Shown in pieces: positions 16,851 through 20,527 of a stretch of 20,527 bases of DNA (positions are counted from its first letter, which is position 1; every line of letters starts with the position of its first letter). Source of the DNA: a bacterium (lineage in GTDB: Bacteria; Patescibacteriota; Minisyncoccia; Minisyncoccales; PWPS01); assembly GCA_018400895.1 (NCBI GenBank), contig JAGYLR010000007.1, positions 1 to 20,527 of the forward strand, in the 5' to 3' direction. The position numbers and the translations under genes were made by a program. The notes below the pieces were generated by a model, which saw only the letters and a program-made list of their open reading frames with translations, was not told where the DNA came from and searched no databases.

Positions 16851-17725
16851 AATTTTATTATTATTTTTTCTAATGCTAATTGAAGATTAGTATTGGTCCT
16901 CATACTAAGAAGTATAACATCTTCTACTTCTTCAATCACCCCTAAAAGTTTGCTTGTGTCTTTTTCTTGATTAATTTTTTTTACCATCTCTTCACGTAAA
17001 TAATTTATCCAAGAACCTAGTAATTCTGTAATATTTTCATCCTTAGATATTTCTTTTATTTTTGTAAACCTAAAAGGAATACTACTATTTATAATATCAA
17101 AAAAATCTTTTCTTCTTTTTTGCTCTTCTTTTATTTTTTCTGGATTATTCACATAATTTACCACTAAGCCGGGCCTCCCAGAAGAAATCAGCTTTAAATC
17201 TTTATTTTCTTTTAAAATAGAACTCATATCATTATCAGAAACAAAAGAAAATCTTATTTGAAACGTTCTTGATGTTATTGTGGGAAGTAGTAAAAATGGA
17301 TACTCAGTAACAAGAATTATTACTGTGTCTCCTAGCGGTTCTTCAAGTGTTTTTAAGATAGAATTCTGTGTCTGAATATTCATAAGATGAGCATCGTCAA
17401 TTATAACAGCCTTATATTTTGAAAAAGAACTCTTAAACGATACCATCTTAATTACTTCTTCTATTTTATTAATACGTATTTCTCCGTTCTCTGGGTAAAC
17501 TGTATATACATCGGGATGGGTTCCTAAATGAATCTGTTTACAACTGGCGCAAGATCCACAAGCACGATTCCCTTGTTCACAATTAAGTGCTTTTACAAAT
17601 TCAATTGCTAAACTTTTTTTACCTACCATTGAAGGCCCAGAAAACAACAAAGCATGTGGAATATTTTTAGAAATAACAAAGCGATTAAGTAGGTTTTTTT
17701 GTTTTTGGTGTCCCACAATTTTCAT
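16847..17725 (-). CDS. holB: DNA polymerase III subunit delta' (clamp loader)
   Basis: This 292-residue AAA+ protein is a clamp-loader subunit. It has a P-loop-like FSGPSMVGKKSLA (28-40), a four-cysteine zinc motif (C49, C56, C59, C62), a Walker B-like VIIDDAHLMN (about 107-116), the QNSILKTLEEP sensor region and ITSRTFQIRF in place of the SRC finger. Length and the absence of a long C-terminal tau-like region favour delta' over DnaX (gamma/tau), which usually carries an intact ATP site and extra domains; a short DnaX cannot be fully excluded. It follows mreB by 36 bp. Confidence 0.85.
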   Translation of the reverse strand: MKIVGHQKQKNLLNRFVISKNIPHALLFSGPSMVGKKSLAIEFVKALNCEQGNRACGSCASCKQIHLGTHPDVYTVYPENGEIRINKIEEVIKMVSFKSSFSKYKAVIIDDAHLMNIQTQNSILKTLEEPLGDTVIILVTEYPFLLLPTITSRTFQIRFSFVSDNDMSSILKENKDLKLISSGRPGLVVNYVNNPEKIKEEQKRRKDFFDIINSSIPFRFTKIKEISKDENITELLGSWINYLREEMVKKINQEKDTSKLLGVIEEVEDVILLSMRTNTNLQLALEKIIIKL

Positions 17726-17761
17726 AAGTTTCTAAATTGACTTTGGTTTGGGTTTTACTAC

Positions 17762-18763
17762 CTATTTACTCATTATACTTTTTTTATAGACATCAAGATT
17801 ATCTAGTACTACACCTGCACCTTTTGCTACAGATAGCAAAGCATCTTCAGCAATAAAAGAAGGAACTCCTGTTTTATCTGTTATTAGTAAATCTATATTT
17901 CTAATTAATGATCCTCCTCCTGAGATAACCATTCCTTTATCCATTATATCTGCTGAAAGCTCTGGAGGTGTGTCTCTTAAAACCTGTTTTACTACTTGTA
18001 TTATCTCTTCCATTGTGTCAGTTATTGCTTCACAAACCTCATTTGAGGTTACTGTTATTGTTCTTGGCAATCCAGTTACAAGATCTCTTCCTCTAACTTC
18101 AATTGTCTGCTCTTCTTTATCAGGTATTGTTGTTCCTATGTTTATTTTTATATCTTCAACACTCTTCTCTCCAAGGGCAATGTTGTGTTTCTTTTTAATA
18201 TAATCTGATATAGCAAAATCCATTCTATCTCCAGCAACACGAAGTGAGCGGGAAACAACTATTCCTCCCAGTGATATTACAGCTATCTCCGTTGTTCCTC
18301 CTCCAATATCAACAATCATATGTCCAGAACATGAAGATATTGGTATTCCTGCCCCAATTGCCGCTAGTATTGGCTCTTTAACTGTATAAACTGCTTTTGC
18401 CCCCGCAGAAAGTCCTGCCTCAACCACAGCCCTCTTTTCAGTAGAAGTTATTCCAGCAGGTACACCAATCATAAGTTCTGGTTTTATAAATTTCCATCCT
18501 GGAGAATTATCTATAAAGTAACGTAACATTGCTTCTGTTATTCTGTATTCAGCGATCACCCCATCTTTTAATGGTCTGTAAACCCTTATAGCATCAGGTG
18601 TTCTCCCAGTCATCTCTTTTGCTTCTTTACCTACAGCAAGTATTCTGTTTTCAGATATGCTAACAGCAACAACCGAAGGTTCGTTTAGTATTATATCTTT
18701 CCCTGGAAAAAATACTAAAGAATTACATGTTCCTAAATCTATTCCTATTTTTCTTTTAATCAT
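17762..18763 (-). CDS. mreB: Rod shape-determining protein MreB (intact copy)
   Basis: This 333-residue bacterial actin polymerises on the inner membrane face and guides elongation of the cell wall. Phosphate 1 is IGIDLGTCNSLVF (7-19; Cys replaces the usual Ala), phosphate 2 is [19 protein letters not shown], and the adenosine motif is MVISGGGSLIRNIDLLI near residue 280. PVTGLPRTITV-like sequence (DLVTGLPRTITVTSNEV) is typical. The length matches the family. It sits 13 bp after murA, coupling wall precursor synthesis to cell shape. It is clearly diverged from the second copy at 12946-14013, so this is not a recent duplication. Confidence 0.96.
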   Translation of the reverse strand: MIKRKIGIDLGTCNSLVFFPGKDIILNEPSVVAVSISENRILAVGKEAKEMTGRTPDAIRVYRPLKDGVIAEYRITEAMLRYFIDNSPGWKFIKPELMIGVPAGITSTEKRAVVEAGLSAGAKAVYTVKEPILAAIGAGIPISSCSGHMIVDIGGGTTEIAVISLGGIVVSRSLRVAGDRMDFAISDYIKKKHNIALGEKSVEDIKINIGTTIPDKEEQTIEVRGRDLVTGLPRTITVTSNEVCEAITDTMEEIIQVVKQVLRDTPPELSADIMDKGMVISGGGSLIRNIDLLITDKTGVPSFIAEDALLSVAKGAGVVLDNLDVYKKSIMSK

Positions 18764-18776
18764 TGAAAATTGATAA

Positions 18777-20066
18777 TTATTTTTCTCTCTTTATATCTGC
18801 TCCTATTTTTAATAAACGATTCTCTATTTCTTCATATCCTCTGTCAGCCTGAGTAACATCTCTTATTATAGTTGTTCCTTCTGCTATTATACCAGCGATA
18901 ATCAGTGCTGCCCCAGATCTTAGATCAAGGGGGTCAAGTTTTGTTCCTTGAAGTTTTGTTGGACCATTAATTATTGCTCTGTGAGGATCACATAAAACAA
19001 TCTCTGCTCCCATTTTATTTAACTCTTCTAAATACTTTAATCTTCCTTCGTACAACGGATCATGTATAAGTGTAAGACCTTCTGCTTGAGTTGAAAGAAC
19101 TCCTAATGGTGATTGTAAGTCAGTTGGTATTCCTGGATGAGGCATAGTTTGTATTTTATCTATCTTTAGTTTTTTCCAGGGAGAAATCTGCACAATATCT
19201 TTTTTTACTTTTAGTTTTACACCAAAACTATTTATCTTATGTAAGAAAAGACTAAGATCATTAACAGGAACATTTTTTACATCTATTTTTCCCTTTCCAG
19301 CAACAGCAAGAAGAATAAACGTTCCTGCTTCTACATAATCATAAGGAATAAAATATTCCGCACCAGAGAGAGAATCTACTCCAGTAATACTAATTGTGTG
19401 AGTTTCTTCACCTTTTATCTTTGCTCCCATCTTCTTTAAGAATAACACTAATTCTCTAACGTGAGGTTCTGCTGCAGCTATTTTTATTGTTGTTTTACCC
19501 TTACAAAGCACTGACGCCATAATTATATTCTCAGTAGCAGTAACAGAAAACTCATCAAGAACAACTTCTGTATTATTTGGCCTTTTTTCAGCCCTAAACT
19601 TATATTTATTTAACTGTTTTGCTCCATTTTTTTTAAGCCCATTTTCTTCAACAAACACTCCTAGCTTCTTTAATCCTGATATATGTGTATCTATTGATCT
19701 TGATCCTATAATACATCCTCCCGGATGAGGTATCTCAAGATATCCAAATCTTGATATAAGAGAACCAACAAGGAGAATAGATGATCTCATCTGACTTACT
19801 AAATCAAAATCTAATTTTTTAGGATCTATGTCCTTTGATTCTACCCTAATTTTACGATCACTAATAAATTCAACCTTACTACCCATCTTCTCCATAATCT
19901 CAAGCATCTTAAAAACATCGGTAATCTTTGGGAGATTATCTAAAATACAAGGTTGTGAGGTTAAAAGAGTCGCAGAAAGTATTGGGGTAGCGGCATTTTT
20001 TGATCCTCTAACATCAATTTCTCCAACAAGTTGTGATCCTCCCTTTATTACTAATTTTTCAGACAT
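18777..20066 (-). CDS. murA: UDP-N-acetylglucosamine 1-carboxyvinyltransferase
   Basis: This 429-residue enzyme transfers enolpyruvate from PEP to UDP-GlcNAc, the first committed step of peptidoglycan synthesis. K23 in RGSKNAATPIL, the active-site Cys118 in PHPGGCIIGSRSIDTHI, DVTQADRGYEEI near the C-terminus and the repeated EPSP-synthase fold are visible. Because position 118 is Cys and not Asp, fosfomycin sensitivity of the active site is expected from family knowledge. I chose ATG 20066 (MSEKLVIKGG), which fits the family start; an in-frame ATG at 20102 would lie inside the promoter. It heads the long minus-strand operon. Confidence 0.95.
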   Translation of the reverse strand: MSEKLVIKGGSQLVGEIDVRGSKNAATPILSATLLTSQPCILDNLPKITDVFKMLEIMEKMGSKVEFISDRKIRVESKDIDPKKLDFDLVSQMRSSILLVGSLISRFGYLEIPHPGGCIIGSRSIDTHISGLKKLGVFVEENGLKKNGAKQLNKYKFRAEKRPNNTEVVLDEFSVTATENIIMASVLCKGKTTIKIAAAEPHVRELVLFLKKMGAKIKGEETHTISITGVDSLSGAEYFIPYDYVEAGTFILLAVAGKGKIDVKNVPVNDLSLFLHKINSFGVKLKVKKDIVQISPWKKLKIDKIQTMPHPGIPTDLQSPLGVLSTQAEGLTLIHDPLYEGRLKYLEELNKMGAEIVLCDPHRAIINGPTKLQGTKLDPLDLRSGAALIIAGIIAEGTTIIRDVTQADRGYEEIENRLLKIGADIKREK

Positions 20067-20073
20067 GATAACA

Positions 20074-20102
20074 ATTATATTATAAAAACAGGCAAATATC
20101 AA
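20074..20102 (-). promoter_or_regulatory. Promoter of the murA operon, predicted leaderless
   Basis: On the minus strand TTGATA (20097-20102) and TATAAT (20074-20079) are 17 bp apart; a second overlapping TATAAT lies at 20079-20084. Seven bases (TGTTATC) separate the -10 box from the murA ATG at 20066, so transcription should begin at or beside the start codon. Confidence 0.7.
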
Positions 20103-20134
20103 ACTAAAAAATAAAACAAAATTTCAATTAATAC

Positions 20135-20166
20135 CCCCATGTCCATACCCGGGTATGGACATGGGG
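20135..20166. repeat. Perfect 32-bp palindrome
   Basis: The left arm CCCCATGTCCATACCC is followed directly by its exact reverse complement GGGTATGGACATGGGG with no spacer. On the plus strand it is followed by ATTTTTAC, a U-tract suited to termination of plus-strand RNA, whereas both flanking genes are on the minus strand. It is far richer in G+C than its surroundings. It may be a two-way terminator, a regulator-binding site or a repeat element. Confidence 0.9.
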
Positions 20167-20172
20167 ATTTTT

Positions 20173-20206
20173 ACTTAAATAAAACACCGTAGGTAATCCA
20201 CGGTGT
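20173..20206 (-). terminator. Probable intrinsic terminator of rpsI
   Basis: On the minus strand ACACCGT (20200-20206) pairs with ACGGTGT (20184-20190) around a 9-nt loop, which can be tightened by a GG/CC pairing. TTTTATTTAAG follows. It lies 28 bp after the rpsI stop and before the murA promoter. Confidence 0.65.
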
Positions 20207-20233
20207 ATTTAAAATATTTACGTTCTAAATTAA

Positions 20234-20527
20234 TTATCTCTTTCTCCATTGAGGGGCTCTTCTAGCACGTTTTAATCCTGGTTTTTTGCTTTCACGCATC
20301 CTTGGATCACGAGTTAAAAATCCAATATCTTTTAAGGGTTTTCTAAACTCTTCATTGTGAAGAACTAATGCTCTAGAAATACCACAACGAACAGCTTCAG
20401 ATTGAGCAACTGGTCCACCACCTTTAACTACTACAGAAAGCGAAAATTTACCCTCACATCCTAACACAGAAAAAGGATTTTTTACTGTTTTTTGTAAACT
20501 GTTATCTTTAAAATAACCTTCTACAGC
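20234..20527 (-). CDS. rpsI: 30S ribosomal protein S9, C-terminal part (cut by window edge)
   Basis: The last 97 residues of S9 are in frame from the window edge: AVEGYFKDNSLQKTVKNPFS, then GGGPVAQSEAVRCGISRAL, FLTRDPRMRESKKPGLKRAR and the terminal RRAPQWRKR. The conserved C-terminal basic tail, which reaches the P-site tRNA, is present (usual form ends in SKR). The N-terminus, and presumably rplM upstream, lie outside the window. A hairpin terminator follows. Confidence 0.95.
   Translation of the reverse strand, partial: AVEGYFKDNSLQKTVKNPFSVLGCEGKFSLSVVVKGGGPVAQSEAVRCGISRALVLHNEEFRKPLKDIGFLTRDPRMRESKKPGLKRARRAPQWRKR

Overview
The window is about 20.5 kb of AT-rich, gene-dense bacterial DNA read with the standard code: several genes, such as rplK, thyA, holB, rseP and gatC, end in TGA. 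Overlapping genes, shortened synthetases (a 409-residue ProRS and a 660-residue PheT), a 59-residue SecE and starts without Shine-Dalgarno sites all suggest a small-genome bacterium of the Patescibacteria/CPR type, Parcubacteria-like. That placement is an inference from gene form and content; no 16S rRNA gene is present.

From left to right: (1) a minus-strand group secE-nusG-rplK followed by dfrA (DHFR) and deoC, driven by a near-consensus promoter at about 2.43-2.46 kb. (2) A divergent plus-strand pair, a thyA-like thymidylate synthase and a HIT-family protein (2.5-3.9 kb). (3) A convergent minus-strand operon, pheS-pheT-gyrB-nucleotidyltransferase-deaminase fusion (10.3 to 3.9 kb). (4) A minus-strand tRNA cluster, fMet-Met(CAT)-Asp, with its own promoter and terminator (10.46-10.78 kb). 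(5) A long compact minus-strand operon, murA-mreB-holB-frr-rseP-proS-mreB(2nd copy)-gatC-gatA-membrane protein (20.07 to 10.79 kb). (6) The 3' part of rpsI at the right edge, with a terminator hairpin and a perfect 32-bp palindrome between it and murA.

Themes: deoC, dfrA, thyA and the deaminase form a loose deoxynucleotide/thymidylate neighbourhood (dCMP to dUMP to dTMP with folate recycling). The long operon links the first committed peptidoglycan step, cell-shape actin, clamp loading, ribosome recycling, membrane proteolysis and tRNA charging or amidation.

The observations most worth a second look are: a deaminase fused to what looks like a degenerate HIGH-type nucleotidyltransferase domain, directly downstream of an intact HIGH-type enzyme; an initiator tRNA with C33 in place of the near-universal U33; a ThyA lacking two of the usual four phosphate-binding arginines; operon-head promoters whose -10 boxes lie only 6-7 nt from the ATG, implying leaderless mRNAs; six apparent single-base indels clustered in mreB copy 2 and gatC; and a perfect palindrome before murA.
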